From Terebella lapidaria (Eukaryota > Annelida > Polychaeta > Terebellida > Terebellidae): a DNA stretch of 64,000 bases. The translations under genes were made by a program, and so were the position numbers. Where the stretch lies: contig OX424560.1 of NCBI GenBank assembly GCA_949152475.1, positions 7,874,001 through 7,938,000 on the forward strand, written 5' to 3'. Below, piece by piece: positions 13,901 through 26,313 of the stretch (position 1 is its first letter; each line of letters starts with the position of its first letter). Below the pieces are notes generated by a model, which had not been told where the DNA came from, made no database searches, and saw nothing but the letters and a program-made list of their open reading frames with translations.

Positions 13901-15597
13901 GAGGTGAATATGCAACATGCCACATATATTCAAAGATTTCAGCTCGTTCATAAATTCTGATTGTATTGGAATTTGTCTATTGAATAATATTTAGGCATCT
14001 ATGTTGATACCTATATAAGGGTAGTTTTTGTTATTTAGACGGATATTTCTCCCATTATGCCAGCTTACCCCCAGCCCCTCCACCCCCGCCCACGAAAACG
14101 CCGAATTCTATAATTGCACAGATGTCAAGCTGTCAGCAACTCACTTAATGGCTGGATACATTCTCGTTATTAATAGTTGCGAATAATTACTTTCAAACCC
14201 ATGAGTACGAAGCTAATTACTGTTCGTAGTGACACCAGATGGCTGTGGTATGGAGGAGATTGACGAATATGCATCGCAGTTATTGTCAATTCACTCAATG
14301 CAAAAGATGCAGTCCATATCATGCTGTATCATTGGAAAGGTTTAGTTATTGTTATTTTGCTGGTCAATTCAGAGCAAAGTTTTTAACAACCTCCACACTC
14401 ACAATTTACGTTCCCGCCCTTGTATTGTGAACTGTAGTGAAAACAGCATCAAAGAATTTTGTTCTGGGGATATAATTTGTTTTTAGGCGCGTAGGCCTAC
14501 TCTCTAAGAAGTTGCGATTTCGCCAGTGACATAAATTAAAACGTGACGCTCCATGGTCCTCAATGTTGTGTAAAATAGGTAATGAGTCTAGTCCTCAAGG
14601 TCACAACATAATTTGTTGCACCAAGAAGCCCATTTCTTTGTTAATTCGATACACGCGAGGCATCTCTTGACATGAAACCATATGTTGTGTGTATGCATCC
14701 ACGTAAGCGGAGAATAGTTTTGTAACAACTATATTATGATTAACACGGGTAATATCTATAGTTTTTATAAATTTTATCTTCAATGTTCAGATTCAACGTC
14801 TTCTGCTCATCTGCTCATAACTCATTGAGGAATATTGTAGTGGGTTTGATGTGAAAGGGTTTATAACGTTTAATTTCATTGTGTCGCAGAACAAATGTTG
14901 TCTATGTCGAAGTGTTGTTGTATATGTCAACGTACACTATCCAACGGTTTCTGCGAAATATATGTTAGAAATATATCAATTACGTATAATCAGATATTAT
15001 CTTGGAGGTAACAGAGCAGCCCAATGATATGTAGAAGTAGACAACTACATGCCATACGAATAATAAGATTTAGGAGTGTGGTTGTTTCTAGCTTCAATAA
15101 TAAAATTGGAAGTTTTTAATATTTGTGGAAGTAAAAACTCAAAATTTATTCACACTGAGAAATACATGTTTTCTCATTTCTGGTGATAACAAGTCAGCAT
15201 TGATGTTGAGCAGAACTAATTTTCTAAGCAGAACATAATGTAAATATTGATTGATGTAACTCACAAATTGAAATTGAAGATGTAGTGTAGTCTGGAGTTT
15301 ATTATGCTAGTCACACTGTGAGACTTAATTCTACATTTTAGAACCTCTATATTTCACATTTGAAATGCCACCAAGGGAGTCTTACTGAACTGATCGGCAC
15401 CCACATCCTGAGATTGGATGTGAACAACCTGCTTGTCGTTAATATGTTCCCCGTCATAACAGGTAGTGAGGCCTAGGGACAGATTTGTGGGCAAACAAAC
15501 CATACATGACAAGTCTCTGGATAAAGTCAGTTAGTATCGATTTGAAGGACGATGATTCTCTTTTGGGACGAATATTTTCAGATACAGATTTGTGAGG
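7932..15597. repeat. Copy 2 of the ~7.9 kb tandem duplication
   Basis: This is a direct repeat of 1-7931. From 7932 to about 13.5 kb it is nearly identical to copy 1. From about 13.5 to 15.6 kb it differs more, with substitutions, an approximately 60 bp gain near 14340-14400, and loss of about 220 bp that copy 1 has at 6905-7130. The change in similarity suggests the recent duplication ended near 13.5 kb, and that the last 2 kb is an older paralogue. No coding gene is recognised. Confidence 0.93.
10936..14790. repeat. Internal ~2 kb tandem duplication (copy 2)
   Basis: This is the equivalent of 3032-6890 in the second 7.9 kb copy. Its subunits start at 10936 and 12874 with the same cagaaaacaaacatcaggca sequence. 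The ~100 bp duplication seen in the first subunit of copy 1 is kept at about 11272-11465. No gene is seen. Confidence 0.9.
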
Positions 15598-17420
15598 AGA
15601 AATAAAAGCATCGGGAATTGAGATATTGATAACAAGGTCGCATACACAGAACCAATCTTTTTGATGAGGTTCATCTTTTTCCTGCCTTGCTTGTGACATT
15701 GAATAATATTAGATTTGACAAGGCTACACCTCGCACAGAAAAATAACTTATCTATATTATTTTAAAAAGTAGTAGTACTCCACATTTCAAACAGCTGAAA
15801 GGTAATTGTATTTATAGTGGATATTTGACATGGGTAGTTCTTCGGTGGTCCTAATATGGACATAATTATATTATGATGTTGAATATATTTCAATGTGTGT
15901 CAAGTTAGCAGCATGCTTATATTTCATGTCTGTCCTGTATATCTCAGTAATATTGTAGTTGGAACTTATCGTATTTTGGTATTCACATTTTCACAAATAC
16001 CAGGCTATGTCTATACATGTACAATGATTATGTCTATATGCATGTGCTTATTGAATGCAATATTGCAATATTGTGGCTTGTTGTTGCATTCATGTCTGGT
16101 GTATTATTCATACTCGCTAGTACTTACCTTACTGAACTAAATATTTCCAGATCTTCTGAGATAGGCTTCGGGATAAAGCATCAAACATTCTCACCTGTTT
16201 TGCTCAACATCTCTCGCTATTTAACGTCCCGAGCTACTTCGATAAGTTATGGAGAAAACCCGTAATCTGAACATATTTGCCCATAGGTTACTGATGTGTT
16301 GACGGATTTGTCAAAGGTTTTGTGGGATACTTAATATGAAGTGGGGCAATTCATTTGTTAGGATAATACCAACATGAACGGATGTGAGTCTTGACTTGTC
16401 TATCTCATCCACAAACTCTTACACACAAGTCAGGACCGATACATGTAATAATAATGAGTTGTATGGGAAGTCCATCAGCACTGGATGTATATCTGTTCAC
16501 CCATGTAACACAATATACTGTACATGTATGGTAAACCCGCTTTGAGTATGCCATGTCAGGTACAATACAATTGAAAACTACCAACTCACCGACTACCAGT
16601 ATTTACTTCAATGAACATCGAAAATATGTCATTAAAAATTCGAGAGCTAGTATTCCTGGAACACCGCGCCCTTCCTTGCTGAGACAGAGTGGGTAGTTGC
16701 ATTTAGCAGTTGTGCAGCATCAATGACTGAATACACAAATTTATTTCCAGTGGTTATTTTCGATGTCATATGCTAAATTCGCAATATGAATGAAACGGGG
16801 TTGGCGAATTGGTTATTACTGGTGTAATCTCTCAGCAAGCATGACACACATTCAATTCTCATTTAAAAGAAATTCAATGTGATACCCAATGTGATACTAA
16901 AGACATCATTTGTTTTGACAATAAAATGACAAAAAAATTGACAATACCAAAGGTGACATACAGTAGCTGCCACATCATAATTTTCTCAAAGTTAATTGCA
17001 GTTTTCTGCAAGTGTCCATTCCTTGACCTTGGTACATTGCCCTTTGTATACCCAGGTGAGAGTCATTATGGTGTCAGTGATTATGTCCACAGAGTCAGAT
17101 CGACAACAATACGCTGGCCGGAGTCACTTTCAACTCGGTCAAATAAGTACAGTGCTATTGTTGAATTGGATGGACACAAATCATACGCGACAGGATCTGG
17201 TCCAGAGTGAGTTAGTAACGATCATTTGGAACACCCCAACCTCACAAGCTGGTAAACATGAGATTTGTGAGAGATAATTCAAATGGGTAGTTCATTGGTG
17301 GTTCTTAATACGGAAACAATGAGTTTATCATTTGGACACATTTTACTTTGTGTGATGTTAGCAGCAGGCCTTTGTTTCATGTCTGATAGGTCTCATTAAT
17401 ACTGCAATTGAAAAGGTCAG
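15598..17420. repeat. Older, diverged third copy of the long repeat
   Basis: From 15598 the sequence again follows the start of the 7.9 kb unit: agaaataaaa, then gtgtgtcaagttagcagcat at about 15893, then the ccatcagcactgga landmark at 16473. Substitutions and indels are frequent. From about 16940 to 17280 comes a second module (cttggtacattgccctttgt, then a gtgagttagta motif) that recurs at 35.7 and 40.8 kb. At 17285-17412 a fragment of the first module reappears. The ORFs here are short and not gene-like. Confidence 0.85.
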
Positions 17421-18130
17421 AGCACAAAATTGTTAATCTCTCGCTTATTATCGACTTCACAGTTTAGGAATCAATTGTGCACATATAGAAAATGATACAT
17501 GCTGAATATTCTCGTGACCTTTAACTTGACCTTCAACCTTATTTTCTCACTTTTTATCGACTTTACAGCTTGGGAATCAATTGTACACATATAGGAAATG
17601 ATATATGCTGAATATTCTCGTGATCTCGAACTTGACTTTCGACCTTATTTTCAAAGTTAGAGAATATAGTGGCTAAAACCCTCACGCATCTCGCTCATTA
17701 TCGAAAAATCTCGCTCATTATCGACTTTACAGCTTAGGAATCAAGTATGCACTTATAGGATATGACATATGTTGAATATACTCGTGACCTTGAACTTGAC
17801 CTTCGACCTTATTTTCATGGTCGGAGCACAAAATAGCTAATATCTTGCTTATTATCGTTTTACAGCTTACAGCTTATCAATTGTGCACTTATAGTCAGAT
17901 CACAGGACAAAATGGCTAATGTCTCATTTATTAGGGAATTTACAACTTGAGAATCAATCATAGACATACAGAAAATGATGTCTGCTGAATATTGACCTTT
18001 CACTTCATTTTCTATCTCACGGGACAAAACGGCTAATGCAGCTTGACAATCAATTGTGAACATACAAGAAATTATATATGCTGAATATTCTCGTGACCTT
18101 GAATTTGACCAGTGCCTCTATTTTTAACGT
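17412..18130 (-). repeat. Short array of AGGTCA-type satellite, reverse orientation
   Basis: About five degenerate units of 110-160 bp carry, in order, a gctgaatattctcgtgacct-like stretch, ttgacctt...accttattttc, a caaaatggctaat stretch and a cttattatcgactttacagc-like stretch. This is the reverse complement of the array at 26.3-28.9 kb. It lies downstream of the channel gene, so the gene sits between oppositely oriented arrays. Confidence 0.85.
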
Positions 18131-19633
18131 ACTGGACAAGACGGCTAATATCTAAAATAAATAAAAAAAAAAACATTTATGGTCTAATTAGACGTTGGGC
18201 TAATTTTATTTTTCGTATTTATTTAGTTGTTTCACGATGTTTTTTTTATTACATGTTTATTTTATATTTGATTTTGTTATCAATTACTGTTTTCATTCGG
18301 TATTCGGTTCAATGGATAGACTTTGAACTAATCTATATTTTTACTGTTCCAGATAAAAAAATTGCTACGAACACATTCTTTATTTGATGGAAACACAAAA
18401 CTGGTGCTCGAAAAAAAACCCCTCAGTCTAATAGCACTGATGTCGGAGCATCACTGGGGCACAAACCAAAACATTTCTTTTCTCTTGCCTCATGGAAATA
18501 CATATTTTAATTAGGCCTAGATGACAACAGAATGTCTTGTTCATAATGTAGCGATTTATCATATTCTGTTCTTCGTTTTGACTTTCACAAAATGTTTAGA
18601 TATAGGCTTTTGGAGGAACTATTGAATGCTGGATATACATGGAGATTTATTATGTTGCACATCTTTAGGTGACCACGCACTTGACCCAAGATGATATTGG
18701 ACGAAAGTCAATGTCAACTCTACCCTGAATGTGGAATTTGGTCACTCGGTAGCGACAAAACTTACTCGTAGATAGAGCTTAGTATTGTAGCCTATGTACA
18801 TGATAAATCATAATTATATGCACCACAAATGCCTGTCTGTATCCATTTTATGAATTATTCTGGTCGCCTCCGGGTGAGCTACAGGGTCCTTGGTCCTATG
18901 TTAGGATAGATCACACCGTCTGCACTGATTCATTGTGGAGGTATAATGTCATGGCTGACTTTTAGCTGACGATATACGTGTACACACCACCATATATATC
19001 ATCATCATACATTCAATTCGAACCAATAGCGACCCACAAACCATATGCAAATTTTCGCAAAAATCGACCCCATTTATTCACGACGCTTTGTAGAGAGCAA
19101 AGGGCAACCCAACACCTACCCACCTTACCCTCCAGAATTGAAGATTTAGTATTCTGATAACCGTGTTAGTTCTGAGAACCGTATGCACGTTTTCTCGACA
19201 TCATTTTTGAAAACTCTGACCCCAATATTTCACCTATCAACTTCCTTATGATATACCTTTGTAAAAGTGGGTCTTCAAGCTTCCAACTTAGATCTATATC
19301 GACAGGGGATTGCTGAGTGAGAATACTTTTTGCTGCTTTTTGTGCCTAATCGACTATGCACTTATATTCTCAAATCCCACATGAAAAAGGAGTCTCGGCC
19401 GTTCGTTTGAAGCTTTATTTCATGCACATACAATTTTTTTTTAATTACAGCAAAATTGACATTGATATACATCAGCTATATGTTAGTTCAAACCCTTTAC
19501 AAACATGACAAATCACAAGACCAATGAACATGGACAGCATCTAGCTAGCTACACTATATATTACTGTGAAGTACACCTAGTAATATGCCAAATTACAAGG
19601 AAAATGTAAATGGAAGACATCTATCTACACAAT
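18131..19633. other. Gene-free stretch with an AT-rich patch
   Basis: No gene or repeat is recognised over most of this. At 18112-18387 (+) an open frame of 91 codons, rich in Phe, Ile and Tyr, begins inside the satellite and covers a markedly AT-rich patch. It has a hydrophobic middle but no recognised domain, and such a frame can arise from poly-T-rich sequence alone. I do not call it a gene. Confidence 0.5.
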
Positions 19634-19859
19634 GGGGTACCTGCTGATGCCATGTGCTTTTGGGGCTCCAAAACAGTCTATTATGCCCAAGAAGTACAAA
19701 AAACGTCATGTCCATTGTTTGTATTATTCAAAAACAAACAGGACAAAAAATTAATGTAACATTATTACGTTTTCTTATGCATTTGGCAAGTAGACTATTT
19801 CAATAATTTATCTATACCCGAATTACCTAGTGGCGATCCTGGTGGCAAACAGGAACCCC
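19634..19859 (+). mobile_element. Small transposon copy related to 35401-35618
   Basis: This 226-bp block matches, in reverse complement, the element at 35401-35618. Shared landmarks include tgcttttggggct, agaagtacaaaaaacgt, and ctggtggcaaacaggaa at the far end. Its ends are short imperfect inverted repeats (GGGGTACCTG and CAGGAACCCC). No transposase is present, so it is non-autonomous. No clear target-site duplication is visible here. Confidence 0.75.
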
Positions 19860-19898
19860 ATTATAATCACTGCCAAGATTTTGTCACTGGCTGCACCA

Positions 19899-21316
19899 GT
19901 TGTGAAATGTTTTGTACTATCCAATCAAGCCAGGGAAGACAACAATACGAGGAATATGGACTCCGATACATTGCAAAATATGGGTATTAGTTGTGAAATG
20001 TTTTGTACTATCCAATCAAGCCAGGGAAGACAACAATACGAGGAATATGGACTCCGATACATTGCAAAATATGGGTATTAGTTGTGAAATGTTTTGTACT
20101 ATCCAATCAAGCCAGGGAAGACAATACGGGGAATATGGACTCCGAATATGGGTATTAGTTGTGAAATGTTTTGTACTATCCAATCAAGCCAGGGAAGACA
20201 ACAATACGAGGAATATGGACTCCGATACATTGCAAAATATGGGTATTAGTTGTGAAATGTTTTGTACTATCCAATCAAGCCAGGGAAGACAACAATACGA
20301 GGAATATGGACTCCGATACATTGCAAAATATGGGTATTAGTTGTGAAATGTTTTGTACTGTCCAATCAAGCCAGGGAAGACAATACGAGGAATATGGACT
20401 CCGATACATTGCAAAATATGGGTATTAGTTGTGAAATGTTTTGTACTATCCAATCAAGCCAGGGAAGACAACAATACGAGGAATATGGACTCCGATACAT
20501 TGCAAAATATGGGTATTAGTTGTGAAATGTTTTGTACTATCCAATCAAGCCAGGGAAGACAATACGAGGAATATGGACTCCGATACATTGCAAAATATGG
20601 GTATTAGTTGTGAAATGTTTTGTACTATCTAATCAAGCCAGGGAAGACAATACGAGGAATATGGACTCCGATACATTGCAAAATATGGGTGTTAGTTGTG
20701 AAATGTTTTGTACTATCCAATCAAGCCAGGGAAGACAATACGAGGAATATGGACTCCGATACATTGCAAAATATGGGTATTAGTTGTGAAATGTTTTGTA
20801 CTATACAATCAAGCCAGGGAAGACAATACGAGGAATATGGACTCCGATACATTGCAAAATATGGGTATTAGTTGTGAAATGTTTTGTACTATCCAATCAA
20901 GCCAGGGAAGACAATACGAGGAATATGGACTCCGATACATTGCAAAATATGGGTATTAGTTGTGAAATGTTTTGTACTATCCAATCAAGCCAGGGAAGAC
21001 AACATTACGAGGAATATGGACTCCGATACATTGCAAAATATGGGTATTAGTTGTGAAATGTTTTGTACTATCCAATCAAGCCAGGGAAGACAACAATACG
21101 AGGAATATGGACTCCGATACATTGCAAAATATGGGTATTAGTTGTGAAATGTTTTGTACTATCCAATCAAGCCAGGGAAGACAATACGAGGAATATGGAC
21201 TCCGATACATTGCAAAATATGGGTATTAGTTGTGAAATGTTTTGTACTATCCAATCAAGCCAGGGAAGACAATACGAGGAATATGGACTCCGATACATTG
21301 CAAAATATGTGTATTA
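19899..21316. repeat. Minisatellite, 16 units of 77-91 bp
   Basis: Sixteen head-to-tail units begin gttgtgaaatgttttgtact and end aaatatgggtatta. Successive lengths are 91, 91, 77, 91, 91, 88, 91, 88, 88, 88, 88, 88, 91, 91, 88 and 88 bp. The 88/91 difference is one extra caa triplet (gacaatacg versus gacaacaatacg), and the 77-bp unit has lost an internal segment near tacattgcaaaat. Units otherwise differ by single bases, so the array is young or homogenised. Neither unit length is a multiple of three, so the overlapping frames across it are artefacts and not a repeat protein. Confidence 0.98.
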
Positions 21317-21354
21317 GATCCGTACAATACTGTCTTATATGACATTATGTAAGT

Positions 21355-21560
21355 ATCAATCTGTTACCACCAATACAGTCAGATTTTGACGATGCCAATA
21401 ACAAACGTAAAATACAACATTTTGCAATAGAAACAAAACCCGACCAAATAGTTAATGCGAAGACACACTGGCGTCATCAAGGTCAACATTTAAATGTAGT
21501 TGTTTCTACTGTACAATTGATGGAATTAGTATACAACTGCTCAACAACCTATGAAAATAA
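21355..21560 (+). repeat. Dispersed ~200-bp repeat
   Basis: This block (accaccaatacagtcag ... ggaattagtatacaactgct) is collinear with 52085-52280 and 52385-52600, and partly with 60015-60120. A shared core is acacactggcgtcatca. It has no coding capacity and its class is unknown. Confidence 0.8.
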
Positions 21561-22277
21561 TTTAGAAATCATGATACATGACAAGTACATGAGTACCCAA
21601 TCACAAGCCAGAAGGCTACTGAGTTGATATTATCTGACATCGATCGTTAACATCATTATAAATTCTACCATACGTGTTACACAATCTCTCGAATTTATAT
21701 ACATAAAGTACTAATTGCATTGAAAAAAATATCATCATATAACAAGTGGATATCAACATAATCAAGTGGGTACCAACATGTTTTCAACATATTCGAAATG
21801 AATTCATAACGTTAGAATTTCAATTGATAAGTTCATCTTCACATGAATGGCGCTGTATTGACCTGTTCACAGCACGCAAAGTGCGCATTCAATATGCATC
21901 TGTACAAGAATACAGATGAATCAACAATTGAGCACAAGTTGATTATACATGTATTATATTCCTGGATGCACACCTAGGGCTACAATGAGAGAGATGAGAT
22001 TTAATAGGAATTATGTACATATATGATACACACATAATCAGATTAGGCTACACAAGACACATCAATAGCACTGGACTGTGTAGTGTAGTTCAATACAAGG
22101 CATGATGTGGGCTATGCAACACTGTTAGAGTATTATTAAGTATTTGACATTAGACGTCAGTACAGTTTTAATTAAAACATTTGTGTTAATTATCCTGCCA
22201 GATCTGAATCATATTTACAACCAAAGATAATACATGCAATGATTTGGGTGAACAAACCTGCCGACACAAACACGATT
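21561..22277. other. Gene-free stretch downstream of the channel gene
   Basis: No gene or clear repeat is seen. On the minus strand this is the region 3' of the channel gene. An ATTAAA hexamer (plus-strand tttaat near 22168) is a weak candidate polyadenylation signal, about 300 nt after the stop codon; no canonical AATAAA was noticed closer. Confidence 0.4.
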
Positions 22278-22434
22278 ATAGATGCTTTGCTGTGACGTCA
22301 CACTGGACGGCAAAATCATGTAAAACGTCCAGTGATTGCTGGTTCTATTGTGATTTCACTGGGAATTTTGCCGTCCAGTATGGCGTCATAAATAGAGGAG
22401 AAATACGTTATGACGTCACTTGCAAAGCATCTAT
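22278..22434. mobile_element. Palindromic MITE with TA ends and CRE motifs
   Basis: Nested inverted repeats are visible. The outer arms are atagatgctttgc...gtgacgtca (22278-22300) and its complement at 22411-22434. The inner arms of 23 bp (22293-22315 against 22366-22388) match at 21 positions and include actggacggcaaaa. The outer ends read TA-GATGCTTTGC and GCAAAGCATC-TA, which fits a TA target duplication of the Tc1/mariner type. There is no ORF. The copy starts about 40 bp after the stop codon of the channel gene, probably in its 3' UTR. Confidence 0.8.
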
Positions 22435-22471
22435 TGACAATGAATATGACGTGTCTCAATGAGAGTATCTT

Positions 22472-25400
22472 TCACGAAAACCCACTTCTCCTATTAATCA
22501 TAGATCCTTTTTTCTGCTTTTCGAACACTGCTAACAAAGCTTGGGTCTCCAATGTGATATCAACCTGTGACTTGAAGGCGAGAATCTCACTCTTGGACCT
22601 CAATTCGCTGATGTCACCAACAGCAATAGCGACGAGAAGGTTCATAGCTGACACTGTCATCATACCCAGAAATAACACAAACAATAAACTGCTCAACCAG
22701 TAGAAAGGTAAACCCATTCTATCATCGTCAGGGAAAAATAAGGATGCAAAGTCCAATTCTCCAACGGTCATTGCGAGAACTTTCATGATCGCAAACCCCA
22801 AGTTTGAAAAGGTGTCTTGTATTTGAAAGAGACTATGAAATGTCAAGGCAAATGCCAAACAGAACAAAGCAAATACGGGAATGAAAACTGACATTTCCAA
22901 GAGTACTTTGAACAACATAATGAACCTGTGGCTTATGTCGCGAAACTTCTTGAAATGTATTTTTGTCATCATCCATCCAGCATTGATCCAGGCAAGACAC
23001 ATAACAGCCGTTCCCAGCTGATGAACCCAAGGTACATAACCAAGCCCGAACGGTGCAAATGAAACAATCAGAGATCCAATGCATACACACCAATCCGAGA
23101 CGTTATCTACAGATAGGAAGTAGTGCCAACGTTTGGCTCGCATTTGCAGTCCTTCGTGTAGAGCTGTGAGAACAGCAAAGACAATGAGAAGGTACTGAGC
23201 CACTTTGGAAAAGAGGCTCTGGTCGGAAGCTGAATGAAAATCAACACCCCCTCCAAACATCACCCATTTGTTACTGATCACATGACACGAGAGCGAAACC
23301 AACAGACACAGATACAGGATGAGGTTTGTGAAGAAATATGCAGCGACGTACTTTCTCCAGCATATGTCTAAGTAGTTTCTAGTGTATTCATGGATAATGA
23401 GAGGCAGGCATTCTGAATCACCAAAAGCAGTAAGAATGTTTTCACGTTTGTGTTTCTTATATTCTTTCTCGTGTCCAGTGCAATGCAACAGAGAGAAATC
23501 CTCGGGGTTCTTTTTGGAACCACTTCGATGAAATGGCTCCAAAAAGTTGACCAAGACATGAGATTTTTGACATTGTTGAGCATGTGTCATTGCATTGGTT
23601 TTAGTGATGTCTATTTTAGTGAGGATTTGTTTTGCTGCGGACATCTCGTTGTTTACATTGGAGTGGATATCATGATCGGTGATGGCCCTGATCAGAAGCT
23701 GGATTACACTTTCTTTAGCTTCGGAAATGTAAGACAAAAATGTCTTCTCGGATTCATCTATTTTGAGGAGAATTTCAACGATGAGTTTGTCAGCCGTAGC
23801 AAAACGAACTAACGTTTGTAAACATTTTAAGTTGGTGTCTGGCGAACGACAGGAATGGTGGAAAATGGTTCGTTTTTTTGCATATTCATGAGAAAGAATT
23901 TGTTTCCTATTTTCTCGGCTAACCCCATTCAGAATCAGTTCGATATTAGTATTGTTACCATTCTCGAATAATTCGAGGAATGCTGTTTGGTTGGTTTTCT
24001 CTCCGCACTGCAACAATGCAGGTTCGCTACCGTCATTCTTCGCTGCGTCGAACAACATATGTGTAAGCTGCACGTGATTGTTTTGGCAACATTCATAGAA
24101 TGCAGTTCGGTCACTCGTGTTCTTGTGCAACAACAACTGTTTCACACAACCGACACTCTTTGCTGCCAGCAGGAGCATTTGTGTTATCTGAATATCACCG
24201 CTTTGACAGGCCTCATGAAGCGTTGTATTGCCACCAGAAGTGTTAGTCAACAACAAATCTTTCAAACACCTGAATTTCTGGGCGGCATCCAGGACCATTT
24301 GCACAATTTCGGCATCACCTTGCAGGCAACTGTCATGGAGAACAGTTCTCTCCGAAAAGTCAGTGTTGCACAGAATTTCCTTGGGAGCATCAACTTCTCG
24401 ATCAAATACGGTGTTCATATGCAAACGTTGCATGTAATTGATCAGTTCGCGAACGAGTGTTGGATCACGTCGGTTACATGCAATATGTAGGACCGTTTTC
24501 TGGTCACCCTCGCTTTTCGCCATGAGGCAAACTTGTAAAGCATTGCCATTCAGGAGGCCAGTCTTCACTAGCCCACCTAGAATATTGAGTACAGCTACCC
24601 GATCGCCGCGTTTGCAACATTCAATGAGAAAGTCCTGTCGAACAGACTGAAAGGTGTCATTAAATGAAACGTGCTTGGAGGACAGCATGAGGGCTAGCGT
24701 TTTGTAACTTTTGTTCTCATAGGCAACACTCAACGCTAGTTCCCCATCTCTACCAGGCAGCATAAGCATGCGCTTCCAAGCGTAACCTTTCAATTTCTTA
24801 TCGAGGATGGCAACGACCTCGTGACGATCGAACTGGCATGCTAAGTGGAGAAGTGTGCCATGGGAGCGCATTTGCATCATGATGAGTTTTTCTAGGACCC
24901 CGTCACTCAAACTCCTGACTATGATACCGAATATTTCGGAATGGCCTGCTACACATGCCAGGTGCAGTGGTGTCATACCACTCTCGTCTTTCGTCATGAT
25001 GAAGTCATCCAGAAGATCACTGGTCTTCAAACTATTTGTTATTTTTTCAACTACGTCAACAAACCCACCGAGACACACATAATCAAAGAAACTGCTGTTT
25101 CCGCTTTTCACCATGATCAATTCTTTGATGTCGTCTTTGTGAGTTGCAGAAAATATTACTTTTATTATGTCAGATTGGTTAAATGCACATGCGATATGAA
25201 GAACTGTAGCATTATTTCGCCCTTCCAACTTCAGAACATTTTTCAGTTCTTCGTGGTTCAGCCGTTCAACAATCAACTCGAACATTCCCACATTCCCACT
25301 CATACACACACCATTGAGGACTGTTTCATGCTCCCTGCCCTTCAATTCAAGCAGTTCAGGTAATGGCTTCGTATACTGGCTGAGAATGATCTTGACAATT

Positions 25401-26057
25401 TTAGTGAAATCTTCTTCACTTGCGATATGAATGGCGACATCCTCGTCATTGATTTCATAGACTGATCTCGTTCGATAATCATCTTCTTGAACATGAGGCA
25501 GCTCACATCTTCCATCATCTGACACTCCGTCTGGAAGAACTTGCCCTGATGACGGAGACAACACTGTTGAAGTCGTTCCGACGCCATGCTTGAGGTTTCG
25601 TTTGTTCATCTCACCGTCTATGCGACGCTTCATCTGGATGTCAACATCCAGTGCTCCTCCTTCGCAGGCGTAATGGAACGGTGTCATACTTTCATCATCA
25701 CGTTGGAGCAGCAATTTGTTCAAATCTTCCTTGTCATCTCCCCACGCATCGACCACTTTTTCGAAGACTGCACTGTTTCCCGTCATGCATATATAGTGCA
25801 TGATCGTTCTGGCTTTGTAGTCTTTCTTGTTGATAACGTTCTTGAAGTCATCTGTATCTCTGATGCGGAATAGGTGTTTAGCTTGGTCCTGCAGACCATA
25901 CTTACAGACGTAGTGAAAAGGAGTCATACCATCTTCCACCGTAGCCATCAGCAAGCTGGGGTTCAGCGACGATGCATCATCGCTGGCGAAATATGTTTTG
26001 ATGAATTCTTCGTGGCTGTTCTTCCACGTCTTCAGTCTTTTGTGGCGTTTCAGGCGA
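22472..26057 (-). CDS. TRPA-type ankyrin-repeat cation channel, main exon
   Basis: This single 3.6 kb exon encodes 1195 residues, ending in TGA at 22472. Starting near 25.95 kb are about 18 ankyrin repeats with recognisable helix starts (TPFHYVC, TPFHYAC, TVLHIAC, TPLHLAC, TLLHLAC, TTLHEAC). A six-helix membrane domain follows, at about 23370-22600, with a re-entrant pore loop carrying GELDF (22748-22762) and an S6 end reading NLLVAIAVGDI (22612-22644). Many ankyrin repeats before a 6-TM pore, with GE(L/F) in the pore and the S6 VGDI motif, are typical of TRPA channels, which act as sensory non-selective cation channels in the plasma membrane. Which TRPA subgroup it belongs to (TRPA1-like or pyrexia/painless-like) needs a tree. 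There is no in-frame ATG before 25948, and starting there would cut into the first ankyrin repeat. An acceptor (attcattgcag) just before 26057 therefore suggests a spliced 5' exon. Confidence 0.95.
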
Positions 26058-26313
26058 CTGCAATGAATATATTTCGCATACGTTGGCACATTTTTGTCAA
26101 AATGTAATCACATGGACCATTAAAATTGTTCGAAAAGCCAATGAATCAATTAAAATTATAGATTCATTAATACAAACTTTTTTTTTTACAAATTCATTAA
26201 TCTCTACTATATTGTAAGAGATGGTGTATAAGATTTGACACACTTTCGCATAGTGGGGACCAATTTCACTCAAACACATGTGTTGCTATTAAAAAAAGGC
26301 CAAGGGCCAAAGA

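Noticed and set aside
18112..18387. 91-codon hydrophobic frame, considered as a membrane protein or mitochondrial insert
   Set aside because: It starts inside satellite sequence, is driven by T-rich codons, and matches no protein I recognise.
19830..21342. Series of overlapping 62-142-residue frames with internal repeats
   Set aside because: They are the minisatellite read in shifting frames; 88 and 91 bp are not multiples of three and each frame ends within one to four units.
23450..25873. Several plus-strand frames of 95-167 residues across the channel exon
   Set aside because: They are antisense shadows of the TRPA coding sequence.
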